DNA of 64,000 bases from JAZGGS01 sp963764825 (GTDB lineage Bacteria > Bacteroidota > Ignavibacteria > Ignavibacteriales > Ignavibacteriaceae). Position numbers and translations under genes: made by a program. The first letter of the stretch is position 1. The number at the start of each line of letters is the position of its first letter. The notes under the pieces are model-generated. The model was not told where the DNA came from and made no database searches. It worked only from the letters and a program-made list of their open reading frames with translations. Shown here piece after piece: positions 51,501 to 61,838 of this stretch. The stretch covers positions 46,114 to 110,113 of the forward strand of contig CAVXUA010000006.1 in NCBI GenBank assembly GCA_963764825.1, in the 5' to 3' direction.

Positions 51501-54225
51501 GCACTGTATTTCCTGGTGATTCTGTTGTGGTTGAATTATTTGCTCAATCTACGGATACAGCATACCAGGTTGGAATTGCAAAGCTTCCAAGCTTTGGAGA
51601 AAGAGATTCAGTTTATTTTCCATGGGTTCCCAATTCAGGAGGATTGTATGAGCTAACAGCTCAAATAAATGAAACAGAAATGATAATTGAGGAAGATCAC
51701 TCCGATAATATCGCATCTGAATTGTTTATAATTTTTGATATTAGTCAACCCAATACTTTAAAACCAATTGATGGATTTGTAACTACAACGAACAAGGTTG
51801 AATTTTTATTTTCTGATATTGGACACTATGTACGCAAAGATTTAGAATACTATATCGAAATCGATACATCAATGAATTTCACCTCAACCTTAATTAATTC
51901 TGGTAAATTACTACCTTCCGGAGCTTTTGCAGAATGGGAGACACCAAACTTAGCACCTGGGGTTTATTTTTGGAGAGCAAGAATTTTTGATGGAAGCAGT
52001 TTTGGTGATTGGAGCGTATTGAGAAGTTTTTCTGTAATGAGTAATAGTATAAACGGCTATTTTGCCCACGATAAAATGCTTAAAACATTTCATACTTACA
52101 ATATGAATTATTCAGAAGAGACAAAAAGCCTCTCCCTAAATACAGAACCATTACCTCCAAGAGTTTCAACTAAAAATTTAATTGAGGATATTTTTATAGA
52201 TCCACAATTATCCGATACCTTGACACTCTCCGCATTAACTACTGATGGTACATATCTTTATTTTGGTTATCTCTCCTATTGGGAGCAGCAAAACGGCGGA
52301 GATGGGAAATCAAGAATATACAGGGTTGGTACTGGGAATAATGGAACTACCAAGGGGCAATTTTATGGAGCGTTTACTCCATTCTATGATAAAATCAATA
52401 ATACATTAGCATATCATAGCGATGGTTTTATTTATATACCCACAGGAAATCCATACCAGATTACGAGAATTAATATTTCTACCGGACAAATTGATACAGC
52501 AAATGTTCCTGAGGGATTACTGGCCTGGGATTCCTCTAGTCCCACTATTAATGGTGGAGTATACCTAAACTCAAATGGTGAGTATGTTTATAATTTAACA
52601 GTAGTTGATACTGCCGGTAATCAGAAATACACTGTCAGGACTTTTGACCCAGCAAATAATTGGTCTTTAGCTCGCCCGGATCTTGTTCTTGATGGCATTA
52701 GCTTAGAGGGCTTTCTGGCTTTTATGTGCATGAAGATTATATCTATACTGTTGAAGCTTTGCGCCAAAATTATACCAGGATGCACCGGTTAAGTGATGGT
52801 TTTTTTGTAGAAGAATGGCGACCTATATTCGATTTTCAAAAATACTATGCCTGGTGCTGGGACTGGATTAATGACCAGATATACGCTTCCACATATAGTA
52901 CTTTTCTAAGTTATGAAACTAGATTTTCGAAATTTGCTGGATATTACATTGATGCTGAAGGAACAATTGAATCGCCTAAAATCGGACTGGCAGCGTGGTG
53001 GAATAATCTTGAGTATAACTTAGTTAATCCAGGTATTACAGGTGAATCTAGAGCAGATTTATTAGGATTAAACAATACTACAAAACAATGGGATACTTTA
53101 TTGGTTAACATCCCTGCTACATTACCCTTGAATTCCGTCGATTCTTCTAGATACTCCTATTTAAAAGTCCACTTTACTTTAACAGATTCATCTTTTGGCA
53201 CCTCGTTACCCATGGAATTTTATAGTTTGAATATCGACTACCAGGTTCCTTCGGAAATTTATTTTGTAAGAGAAGATTTAGCTTTCGATCCCGATACAAT
53301 TCTTCAGGGATTGCCTATTACCATGAGTTTTAATGGAAGAAACGTAGGTCCACTAGATAAGAATGAAATTAAACTGAATTTCTATCTAAATGGGCTAGAT
53401 AGTTTGTTTCACTCGGTAACTGTTGATATACCCAAGGATAGCATTTCCGAAGAAATATCCTATGTAATTGAAACAGATAGAATGTTGTTTGATAATGAAA
53501 TAAAGGTTTTTGCTGAATCCGATGAGACAGAATATTTTAAGTTTAATAACTTGATTGATAACCTGTTTTTTGTCGCAAGGGACTCGATAAGACCGCTCTT
53601 TAATATTACATTTGATGGTAAGGAGATTATTGATGAAGATATTGTTTCTTCTAATCCCGAAGTAGTAATAATTCTCGAAGATAATAGTCCATTACCGCTG
53701 GACACTGCATTTTTTACAATTGTTCATCAAAATATACCACTGCGGTTTTCTGATCCCGATCTGAATATTGAGATTGTAGAATATCCTAATTCCAAAGTGA
53801 CTATTACCTGGACGCCGGATCTTGTAAATGGAAGACATACATTGGAAGTCCTAGCTAAAGATGCTTCTGGTAATTTCTTCGACTCTACTTCTTCCCGCTC
53901 GATTTTCATTGTGGATAGTGTCTCAAATCTTCAAAATGTTTATAACTATCCTAATCCATTTGCGAGCCAAACTCATTTTACTTTTGAGTTAAGGGGTACG
54001 CTGCCCGATGAATTCCTAATAAAAGTATACACAATTGCAGGCAGATTGATTCGTGATATTTCTCTTCCTCAATCACGATTGCAGATTGGCTTTAATAAAA
54101 TTGAATGGGATGGAAGAGATCAGGATGGTGATGAATTGGGTAATGGTGTTTATTTTTATAAGGTAATTGCAAAGTTTCCTGATAAGACTCAAGTTAAAAC
54201 TCAGAAGCTTGCAAAAGTTAAATAA
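48512..54225 (+). CDS. Giant C25-family (gingipain/PorU-like) cysteine peptidase with T9SS C-terminal domain (frameshifts)
   Basis: Joined over five or six indels (near 48,530, 48,803, 49,190, 49,465, 49,905, 52,715) this is one ~1,900-residue secreted protein. A signal peptide ends SNSFSQ. A ~450-residue N-terminal beta region precedes the C25 domain, whose catalytic His (LNYYGHGAG, residue ~835) and Cys (FSVTCYTAHFD, residue ~868) are both present. Ig-like and fibronectin-like domains follow (LKPIDGF...YVRKDLEYYIEID and later). The C-terminal YNYPNPF...GVYFYKV module is a T9SS sorting domain. The layout matches 'PorU2'-type proteins: either a sortase or a gingipain-like protease at the surface. 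Confidence 0.8.
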
Positions 54226-54310
54226 ATTAGCTGTACTTTTTTCTATATCTGTTAAAATAATATTATATTTCCTATCTAGACTATTTATAAATATTTAATC
54301 AGGGATTTCT

Positions 54311-56145
54311 ATGTGTGGAATTGTAGGGTATATAGGTGCGAAAAATTCAGTGCCAATACTAATTGATGGATTAAAAAGACTTGAATACAGAGGTTACGAT
54401 TCTGCGGGTATAGGAATTATAAAATCAGTGAATCTATTGTTATAAAAAATAAGGGAAAAGTATCCCTCCTGGAAGATAGAGTTGCAGAGCTTAATCTGGA
54501 TTCACCAATAGGAATTGGGCACACAAGATGGGCAACCCACGGAATACCAAATGAACTAGAATGCACATCCTCATACAAACCAAGACGGAAATCTTTTTAT
54601 AATTCACAATGGAATTATTGAAAATTTCCAGTCACTAAAACGCGGGCTTATAAAATTAGGATATAATTTTAAAAGTGATACCGATACTGAAGTATTAGCT
54701 CATCTTATAGATAGTTTTCTTTCAAAGGATTATCCTTTAAGTAAAGCGGTGCAAATGGCACTAAATGAAGTTGACGGTGCCTATGGTCTTGCAGTTATTT
54801 ATGCTAAAGAGCCGGATAAGATTATTGCTGCCCGTAAAGGATCACCGCTGGTAATCGGTGTTGGCGATGGTGAAAATTTTGTTGCTTCCGATGTTTCTGC
54901 AATTCTTGCGCATACAAAAAAGGTAATTTATCTGGATGATGGCGAACTTGCCATTATTACCAGGGAAAGTTATACAGTAAAAACTATTGCAGATAAAGAA
55001 ATTGAAAAAGAGATACATGAAATAAATATGAGTCTTGATGAAATTGATAAAGGTGGTTATCCTCATTTTATGCTTAAAGAAATCATGGAGCAGCCGGAAT
55101 CTGTTAGTAACTCTATGCGTGGCAGGTTATTAGTTGATGAAGGAACGGCTAAGCTTGGTGGATTAACAGATGTTATAGACCGTTTGGTAAATTCAAAAAG
55201 AATTATAATTTCTGCGTGCGGAACTTCATGGCACGCTGCTCTGGTTGGCGAGTATATGATGGAGCAGTATGCACGGATCCCTGTTGAAGTTGAATATGCT
55301 TCTGAACTCAGGTATAGAAATCCCATTATCACAGGGGAAGATTCAGTTTTCTTTATTTCGCAAAGTGGAGAAACTGCTGATACTTTAGCTGCACTTAAAG
55401 AAGCTAAAAGCAAAGGTGCATTGATTTTAGGAATTTGCAACACCGTCGGCAGCACAATTGCAAGGGAAAGCCAGGCAGGTGTTTATATTCATGCTGGACC
55501 CGAGATTGGCGTTGCATCAACAAAAGCTTTTACATCGCAGCTTGTTGTTCTTGCACTTATTACACTTCTTATTGCCAGAAGAAAGGGAATGAGCGTTGCA
55601 GGATGGAAAAGTGGTTGTTGAAGAAGCTTTTAAAGATTCCTGAAAAAATTGAATCAATCTTAAAGATGAATGAGGAAATAGAACATATTGCAAACGAATT
55701 TAAAGACGCAAAAAATTTTTTATACCTTGGCAGGGGATATAACTTTCCGGTTGCCCTGGAAGGCGCATTGAAACTTAAAGAGATATCTTATATTCATGCA
55801 GAAGGTTACCCGGCTGCAGAAATGAAGCATGGACCTATTGCATTAATTGATGAAGATATGCCGGTTGTTTTTGTTGCTCCAAAAGGAGCAACATACGATA
55901 AAATTTTAAGTAATATAGAAGAAGTTAGAGCAAGGGGAGGAAGAATTATAGCAGTTGGTGATGAGAAGGATGGCGAGCTGGACAATCTTGCAGATTATAC
56001 ACTAAAGATTCCTGAAACTATAGAAATGTTCAGCCCAATATTAACCTCAATCCCGTTACAGTTGCTGGCTTACCATATTGCAGTAAACAAAGGTCTTAAT
56101 GTAGATCAACCTCGTAACCTTGCAAAAAGTGTTACAGTAGAATAA
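54311..56145 (+). CDS. glmS: Glutamine-fructose-6-phosphate aminotransferase (isomerizing) (frameshifts)
   Basis: Makes glucosamine-6-phosphate, the entry point for amino sugars in peptidoglycan and polysaccharides. The N-terminal MCGIVGYIG exposes the catalytic Cys, then RLEYRGYDSAGI, GIGHTRWATHG-type text (broken) and DTDTEVLAHLID. The SIS domains show ISACGTSWHA, SQSGETADTLAALKEAK and, in the last frame, the isomerase end with YPAAEMKHGPIALI and PRNLAKSVTVE. Indels lie near 54,420, 54,570 and 55,607; the corrected length is ~610 residues. No glmS ribozyme features are visible upstream. Confidence 0.92.
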
Positions 56146-56192
56146 ATTTTTGAGATTGTAACTAAATTTTATATTTTTGTTCTTCAATTTTT

Positions 56193-56265
56193 GGGCAGAT
56201 AGCTCAGTTGGTAGAGCAATGGACTGAAAATCCATGTGTCGGCGGTTCAATTCCGTCTCTGCCCA
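56193..56265 (+). tRNA. tRNA-Phe (GAA)
   Basis: A complete 73-base cloverleaf without encoded CCA. Acceptor GGGCAGA/TCTGCCC with discriminator A, D-arm GCTC/GAGC, anticodon stem ATGGA/TCCAT with loop CTGAAAA (anticodon GAA at positions 34-36) and T-arm GGCGG TTCAATT CCGTC. No mismatch beyond one G-U pair. Confidence 0.95.
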
Positions 56266-56273
56266 CGTTCAAT

Positions 56274-56301
56274 AGGATGGTAGTAATATCATCCTTTTTT
56301 T
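56274..56301 (+). terminator. Terminator after tRNA-Phe
   Basis: AGGATG and CATCCT pair over six bases with a 10-base loop and run into seven T's. It lies nine bases after the tRNA. Confidence 0.75.
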
Positions 56302-56446
56302 ATTTTAAATAATTCATATTACCGGCTTACAAAGTAAGTTAATTTGTTATTAAGTTGAACTTGAAGTTTATTTTTAATTAAGTACTTATTGGATCTATAA
56401 CGAATATAAAAATAAAAGATACAGAAAAAGAGATTTCTGGGGGAGA

Positions 56447-57400
56447 CTATTCACTCAAAAATTCTCTAATCAAGGTAATCGTTGCTTTCGGTTCTTCAAC
56501 TTGTGGTTGATGACCACTGCATTCAAACATAACAAACTCTGCTTGCGGGCAATACGTTTTATATTTAACCATCATCCAGGGAACAGCGACGCGATCATAT
56601 CTTCCCCCGAAAATCAATATTGGCATACTTAAATCTTTTAATTGTTTTCTAAAATCAAAGTTGCCAATATCATTGGCAACTAAAAAATCTCCATCTTTCC
56701 CAACCATCTGATAATACAAATCCATATTCATAGAATTTGGATAAGGTTTTCGATTTCTTTTTCTAAAATTTTCCGGATTATATGAGTACAAAAATCCATA
56801 AGGCACGCGTCCATATATTTCCTGGTGGATCTTATCGCTTGAAACAGCACCTTGTTCTCTTATGCTCATCAATTCTTCCCATACTTCCGGGTAACTTGTT
56901 TTTATTTCACGATTGTAATTATCACAGTTTTCCTGCCACATAAGATAGCTGTGGAAAGAATTGGCAAGTATTAAATGTTTTACATTATCGGGATATTTAA
57001 TTGCATATCCCTGTGCTACTACTCCACCATAGGAATGCCCTAAAATACCGATTGAAGAATAACCCATTGCTTTACGCAATTCTTCCAAATCTTCAATATC
57101 TCTTTCTAAAGAATATTCTGTTACATCTTTAGCAGTTTCAGATTTACCTCGTCCGAATCCATCAAAATATATCAATGTATTGGTTGTAGAAAGTGAGTCA
57201 AATTTTCTTAAATAGGAATGTGCATTTCCCGGTCCACCGGCAATAAGAAATAAAGGGTCGCCATTCCCAAAACTTATAGTCCATATTTTTGCACCATTTA
57301 TTTTATAATATTTGCCATCTGTTTCACTATCAGGAAATGTTTGCCCATAGACTGTTATGCCAAGTATAAGAACAATGAGAATATTCAAATAGATCTTCAT
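56447..57400 (-). CDS. Exported alpha/beta hydrolase, proline iminopeptidase-like
   Basis: The 317-residue protein has a signal peptide (about 20 residues, ending TVYGQ). The fold shows the oxyanion region LIAGGPGNAHSY, the nucleophile elbow GHSYGG (Ser near residue 123), an acid in GGRYDRVAVP (residue ~266) and His in CSGHQPQVEEP. GGPG and the catalytic spacing are those of proline iminopeptidase/S33 hydrolases, though exported members act on varied substrates. Intact and monocistronic next to tRNA-Phe. Confidence 0.75.
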   Translation of the reverse strand: MKIYLNILIVLILGITVYGQTFPDSETDGKYYKINGAKIWTISFGNGDPLFLIAGGPGNAHSYLRKFDSLSTTNTLIYFDGFGRGKSETAKDVTEYSLERDIEDLEELRKAMGYSSIGILGHSYGGVVAQGYAIKYPDNVKHLILANSFHSYLMWQENCDNYNREIKTSYPEVWEELMSIREQGAVSSDKIHQEIYGRVPYGFLYSYNPENFRKRNRKPYPNSMNMDLYYQMVGKDGDFLVANDIGNFDFRKQLKDLSMPILIFGGRYDRVAVPWMMVKYKTYCPQAEFVMFECSGHQPQVEEPKATITLIREFLSE

Positions 57401-57441
57401 AAGACGCCTTAAAATATTTAAGGAACATTTGAAATTAATTT

Positions 57442-58680
57442 CTACTTCTTCTTTATCACCAATCTATCATAACCCAAAATTATAAGTGCGGAAACAAGTG
57501 CTAGCAATGCAAATATTAAGCCACATAATATCAGGTCGCTGCATATCGCGCGCAAATGCTGCGTAAAGCTGTCCTGATAAAATTCCGCCAAAAAGATTTC
57601 CAAGTGCTACACACCAGTAAAAGTAACCCATATAAAGTGCAACTTTATTTGGCGGTGCAATCTTGCCAGTATATTCTTTTGATTTTGGACTTGCCATCAT
57701 TTCACCAAAAGAGAAAACAAATATACCTGCAACAACAATCCAGCCGATTGTACCGAAAATTAAAATTGTGAAACTTACTACCGTTATCATCACACCCCAA
57801 AAGATTGTAGTGAATGGTTTTAATCTGGTAACTAAATAAGAGATAGCAACCTGGAATAAATATTATAGCTCCGGCGTTAATATTTATTATATATTCCGGA
57901 TTTACCTGTCCTGCAACTGCCATCGAGTTTTTCAAAGCTTCTATTGATCCACTTAAACCAACAAAACTCATAAATCCTGTGAAGGCATTCATAAGACCGG
58001 TTGTATCAGTAAAATCTCTAATGTAAAGTGGAAGTGTGTAAAAGATCTGGTTAAAGCTTGTCCAGAAACCAGACATTAAAAGAAGGAATAACCCAAAGCG
58101 CCAGTCTCCGAGTTTCATTGCTGTAGCAAACCAGGATTTCTTTTCTCCGTCTACCTGATTTTTTCAGGAAAAAATCATAGATGAAATTCAACGCTGTCCA
58201 ACCAATCACAAAATATATTATTTCCATCCAGGTAAATGAACCATCCGAAGTAAACTTGGAACCCAATACCAATACTAAGAGCAAACCAAAAACAAAAAGG
58301 AAGAAACGCCCGTTTCCAAGAACCTCAACCATATCCTGCAAAACCTGTTTTAAGTGAACGCACATCAGAGCCGCCTCCTTTAGTTGCGGTTCTTTAAAGA
58401 AAATAAGAACAATAATTAAATTGATGAATATCCATCCGGAAGAAGCAATAAAAACATATTCCCAGGACCATCCTCTGACAATACCTGCAACAATAGGACC
58501 AACAAACCCGCCAATGTTTACCATCATATAAAAAATACCAAAACCCATTGAAGAGGTTTTCTCACCGGTTGTTTTTGAAACCGTGCCGATGATAACCGGT
58601 TTAAACATTGCAGCACCAAGTGCAACCAGCATAAATGCGAGAAAAAATGTTGGAAAAGTTTTTAACTGACCTAACAAATA
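57442..58680 (-). CDS. POT/MFS-type transporter, N-terminus cut off at the junction (frameshifts)
   Basis: The remaining ~410 residues contain about ten membrane helices: FLAFMLVALGAAMFKPVIIG, then GFGIFYMMVNIGGFVGPIVAGI (the POT-type FYxxINxG-like motif), WSWEYVFIASSGW, and C-terminal helices ending LVIKKK at 57442. Breaks lie near 58,155, 57,870, 57,790 and 57,505. The first two or three helices are missing because the sequence changes to unrelated GC-rich DNA just upstream of YYLLGQLKT. A proton-driven uptake carrier is likely, the substrate unknown. Confidence 0.65.
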
Positions 58681-58690
58681 ATATGATGTT
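58676..58690. other. Junction between two unrelated sequences
   Basis: Reading the minus strand, the last codons of the SphA-like protein (DTKANGNII) end about here. Within the same few bases the transporter frame (LLGQLKT) begins. Base composition changes abruptly at this point, AT-rich to the left and GC-rich to the right. Both interrupted genes are otherwise well conserved up to the break. Confidence 0.8.
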
Positions 58691-59483
58691 GCCGTTGGCT
58701 TTGGTATCAGAGATCTGTTTGAGATAGTAGCCGTTGACGCCGACGCGCAGCATTTTCGGTATCACCTCATAGGCGCTGGCGAAATTGGCATGGATGGCCT
58801 GGCCGGCCTGTGTGTCAGACGCCGTGCGACAAATCCCCTGTTGGGGTCGTCGTTTTCAGCGTTCCACAGGTAGTGCAGGCGGGTGGATAGCGTCCAGCGG
58901 GGGGTTATAAACAATGTGCCGGACCAATATGGGTTGAAGGAGAAAAAATTACTGCCGGGATTCAGCTCCTTGTTGGCGTCATATTTGCCGGTGGGCAAGA
59001 TCAGCTGCAGTTCGATGCGATGCATGAACACGGGGCCGTTTTTCCCCATGATCGGGTCCCATTGCAGATAGGGGCCCACCAGAATGTCCCCAAATCCGCC
59101 ACCGTTGGCTTCGGGTCCTGGAATACCGGGAGCATAGGATGCATTAATGGACACATAGGGAACAATGACATCCATTCCCCACTTGCCACCAAATAGCAAT
59201 GGTGTGTCGGATTGATAAAGAAACTGCGTAAGACTGACCCAGGCCTCCACATCCGTGCCCGGAATCTTCAAATCATTGCCATCCTTGTCGTTCAGTTGGT
59301 CCGCCGAGTAATATTGAAGGTATTGGGAAATGTAGAAACCCGGACCGGCTGGTGGACGCCATCGAGAAAGCTGGTAAATCCCAGGTTCACTGACGGAAGG
59401 TCATAGGCCACGGCGCTGGTGGTGACGGCAAAAAACATGAGGGCGGTGAGTAAGGTCCATTTACGATAGCAGTCTCTGAACAT
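58684..59483 (-). CDS. SphA-like outer-membrane protein (phenol meta-pathway family), C-terminus cut off
   Basis: Probable member of the PF13557 'meta-pathway of phenol degradation' outer-membrane family. I chose the ATG at 59483: AAGGAA precedes it and a signal peptide follows (LLTALMFFAVTTSAVAYDLP). Then come NLGFTSFLDG, YLQYYSAD-type text in a broken segment, LKIPGTDVEAWVSLTQFLYQS, SINASYAPG and TGKYDANKELNPGSNFFSFNPYW. The end reads AGQAIHANFASAYEVIP and NGYYLKQISDTKANG before the junction. Breaks lie near 59,335, 59,300 and 58,825. Roughly 260 of ~320 residues remain. A role in uptake of hydrophobic compounds is inferred from the family. Confidence 0.6.
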
Positions 59484-59533
59484 GGCGGTTCCTTTTCTTA
59501 ATGGTTGGTGAGCGCTCGACAGCACCGGTTAAC

Positions 59534-59556
59534 GGGAGCGGCTTTCCGCCGCGATA
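59534..59556 (+). repeat. Half copy of the GC-rich hairpin repeat
   Basis: GGGAGCGGCTTTCCGCCGCG plus ATA matches one arm of the perfect palindrome at 63886 with three differences in 23 bases. The second arm is not found beside it. Confidence 0.55.
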
Positions 59557-59741
59557 GGTTGCATGGGCGGATGCAACAGCACGGCACGATGCGGCGTTGA
59601 AAGCCCCTTTTAAATGACCAACGTTTCTACCGGAAGAAACATACAGGGTTGATCAGAAATAGCAAGAAATTTTTGTATCCTCCCCGCTGCAAGCCGCGGG
59701 GGAATGCGCTCGCTATCGCGGTTCAAATCACCATTTCCAAA

Positions 59742-59862
59742 TATCAAATACACTTCAAATTCCAATGATCAAACCCCAAACAACATCCGAACAAGTCCTG
59801 TTTGAGATTTGGCTATTGGGATTTATTTGAGATTTGTTATTTGGATTTTGGGATTTTGCGTC
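59742..59862. repeat. Imperfect inverted repeat of CAAAT/ATTTG words
   Basis: The left arm begins TCCAAATATCAAATACACTT and the right arm reads ATTGGGATTTATTTGAGATT onward, which is close to its reverse complement. The words AAATC, CCAAA and ATTTG recur. A related single arm lies at about 63,795-63,860. Such repeats are common between genes of Deltaproteobacteria-type genomes; I infer a dispersed non-coding repeat. Confidence 0.5.
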
Positions 59863-59977
59863 CCGAAGAATAATTTGCTTTGCGACGTACGGCTGATATG
59901 CGAAGGGATCCAATAATGTGAACACATTAAGCCTTGACTCCCCTGCCGCTATTGTGTAAACGGGCACCAACCGATGC

Positions 59978-60051
59978 TGGGGGATCGTCTAATGGTAGGA
60001 CAGCGGACTCTGACTCCGTCAATCAAGGTTCGAATCCTTGTCCCTCAGCCA
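59978..60051 (+). tRNA. tRNA-Gln (CTG)
   Basis: A 74-base cloverleaf with encoded CCA. Acceptor TGGGGGA/TCCCTCA with the U1-A72 pair typical of tRNA-Gln and discriminator G. The anticodon stem GCGGA/TCCGT encloses CTCTGAC (anticodon CTG), and the T-arm is AAGG TTCGAAT CCTT. The CCA-encoding form differs from tRNA-Phe on the left part, in line with two source genomes. Confidence 0.93.
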
Positions 60052-60060
60052 CTTGAAATA

Positions 60061-60094
60061 AAGGCTTACGGCATCCGCTGTAAGCCTTTTTTGT
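60061..60094 (+). terminator. Terminator after tRNA-Gln
   Basis: AAGGCTTAC and GTAAGCCTT form a perfect 9-bp stem with a 10-base loop, followed by TTTTGTTTTTT. Confidence 0.8.
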
Positions 60095-60154
60095 TTTTTA
60101 CGACTATCAGGGAAACGGTGGTTTCCATATCCGGTGGCTCAGCTTCCTGCGACT

Positions 60155-61255
60155 ACCAGGCCGGATGTGGTTGCTATAAAACCGCTTGTGACTATATTAA
60201 ACAAATCCGGATCTCTATAAAACTCCAGTTGCCAAAAAGTACTCGGATATGGGGTCCATATCCCACTGGATTGCCGGCCAGGTGATCTTGGCTGATCGTA
60301 CCACCTGCTGGACAATCCGCATGAACTTTTTGCCGATGTTTTTTGATTTGCGGCGATTGAATCGAAAGACATATTCATCAAGATAGTTTTGAAGATATTT
60401 CGGTTCGAATCGTCCGTGATAGGTTCCTCTGATGAGCCGTTTGATCAGGGTCGTCACCAGATGGACACCATATAGATTTTCGAAATTGGCGCTTTTGCTT
60501 TGGTTCGTTACTTCGCGCCGATGCTGCTCTTTATCAATGAAATTGTAGCCTTTCCATTTATCTGTGGCGATGGTTGCGCCGGGCTCGATATTATCCCAAA
60601 CGAAAGTCTCCAATGAATATGCTGAACAGTCCAAGGCGACGTGCAGGCGAATGCGACCCATTCGTTTTTCCACGTTTCATCGTTCCACAGCTACAGCGAC
60701 GATCGTTTTGCCTTCAGCACCCCGGCCACGCTTGCCGGACCGGGCAGCGCCGATGAAAAACTCATCCACCTCGACGCGTCCGGACAGTTTTTCACGCTTG
60801 TCGCGAATGGTGCAGCGTCTGAGTTTTTGGAGCCAGGTCCATGCGGTGCCGTAGCTGCCAAAGCCTAACAGTTCCTTCAGGTTCACCGCATTGACACCGG
60901 ATTTGCGGGTGGTGAACCACCACATGGCTTTGAACCAATAGGTGATCGGCTTTTTGGAACTGTCCATGATCGTCCCGGCGGTCAGTGAATTCTGGAACTG
61001 GCATTGGGTGCAAATGTACAGCTTTCGTGAACTGAACCAGTAATGATCATGACCACATCGCGAACAGACAAAGCCATTTGGCCATTTTTGCTTGAACAGA
61101 TAATCGTAGCAAGCTTTTGGATTTGAAAACCTTAACTCAAATTCGATTTCAGATTTCGGGAAATCTTCAGTGATCGTAAAGTCTGTCATAAAGGCCTCCT
61201 TTTGTGGGTTATAAGGCCTTTATAGCATCGGGTTGTGACAGATACGGTCACACCC
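60155..61255 (-). mobile_element. IS1595-family insertion sequence
   Basis: One transposase gene fills the element. Imperfect terminal repeats are suggested: GGTTGCTATAAAACCGCTT near 60,168 and, on the other strand, GATGCTATAAAGGCCTT near 61,220, with 14 of about 17 positions matching. The outer ends and any 8-base target duplication are not certain. It lies between tRNA-Gln and the lipoprotein gene. Confidence 0.65.
60215..61189 (-). pseudogene. IS1595-family transposase with an in-frame TGA
   Basis: Two open segments of 170 and ~150 codons lie in the same reading frame and are separated only by TGA-AAC at 60,674-60,679, so one stop codon rather than a shift interrupts the gene. The N-terminal zinc ribbon is complete (CSRCGHDHYW...CTQC), followed by SLTAGTIMDSSK and YWFKAMWW. 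The DDE-type catalytic domain starts with VEVDEFFIGA (first Asp), then TDKWKGYN (second Asp) and GVHLVTTLIKRLIRGTYHG with the final basic helix FRFNRRKS. The normal length of ~324 codons fits the family. Probably inactive unless the stop is a sequencing error. Confidence 0.8.
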
Positions 61256-61332
61256 GATTAAACTGGAGCTTCATAGAGATCCTGATAAACAAATTGACTC
61301 TCCGAGGACCCTCAGAAAGCAAGGAGGATATG

Positions 61333-61792
61333 ATGATGACAATCAAACGATACCATGCATGGCGTAGCCTATGGCTTTTCAAGCTGTGTTCTTGGCTGCC
61401 GGATGTATGAAAAACTACGGTCGATTCAACTTGGATACCCAAGTAAAACAATCCTTTCAGGAAGGAGAAGCCCAACCCGGGTACCAGTATTTCTATACGG
61501 GCAGAGGGGGCATACACTATGCCATTATCGGCATCGACAACGGGTACACGGTACCTTCAAAATTGTGGATCGCCTTTGATCCCCAACCGTCAGAGCTGAA
61601 AAAAAGGCTGATCACATCTACTATTCGGAGCATGATAATCCAAACGGAGCCAACATCGTGAGCCCCTCCGGTGAAATTATCGGAGTTTGGTATTCCAACG
61701 TTTATAATCGCAGCGTCAAAGTGGATCAGGAAAACCGCACCGTTGAGATCCTGTACAAAAATCCGGAATTGGACAGATCCAGCGCGAACTGA
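61333..61792 (+). CDS. Hypothetical lipoprotein (frameshifts)
   Basis: AAGGAGGA precedes the clustered ATGs at 61,330-61,336; the spacing favours the last two. Correcting shifts near 61,370 and 61,605 gives ~150 residues. The leader ends in a lipobox (FLAAGC), then comes KNYGRFNLDTQVKQSF, YQYFYTGRGGIHYAIIGIDNGY and SKLWIAFDPQPSELK. The last part reads NIVSPSGEIIGVWYSNVYNRSVK. I do not recognise the family. It reads toward the radical SAM gene, 46 bases upstream of it. Confidence 0.5.
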
Positions 61793-61838
61793 TCGGCCCT
61801 AATCACCCTTATCCTCGGCATGAAGGTCGACCGTATAC

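Larger units (their letters stand above)
59484..59977. other. Intergenic region with repeat-like sequences
   Basis: Nearly 500 bases without a convincing gene. It holds a 23-base half copy (59534-59556) of the GC-rich hairpin repeat found at 63886-63958 and an imperfect inverted repeat rich in CAAAT/ATTTG words (59742-59862). Short frames here look like by-products of those repeats. Confidence 0.6.

Noticed and set aside
54226..54310. glmS ribozyme upstream of glmS
   Set aside because: Only 85 AT-rich bases lie between the peptidase gene and glmS, too short and without the conserved core.
59742..59862. CRISPR-like array from repeated CAAAT words
   Set aside because: The repeated words have no fixed unit or spacing; the two arms are an imperfect inverted repeat.
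60139..60381. Minus-strand 80-residue frame overlapping the transposase end
   Set aside because: It overlaps the transposase in another frame, starts at the element's end and has no homology signals.
60660..60690. Selenocysteine codon in the transposase
   Set aside because: No conserved Cys/Sec position is expected here in IS1595 transposases, and no SECIS-like hairpin follows the TGA.
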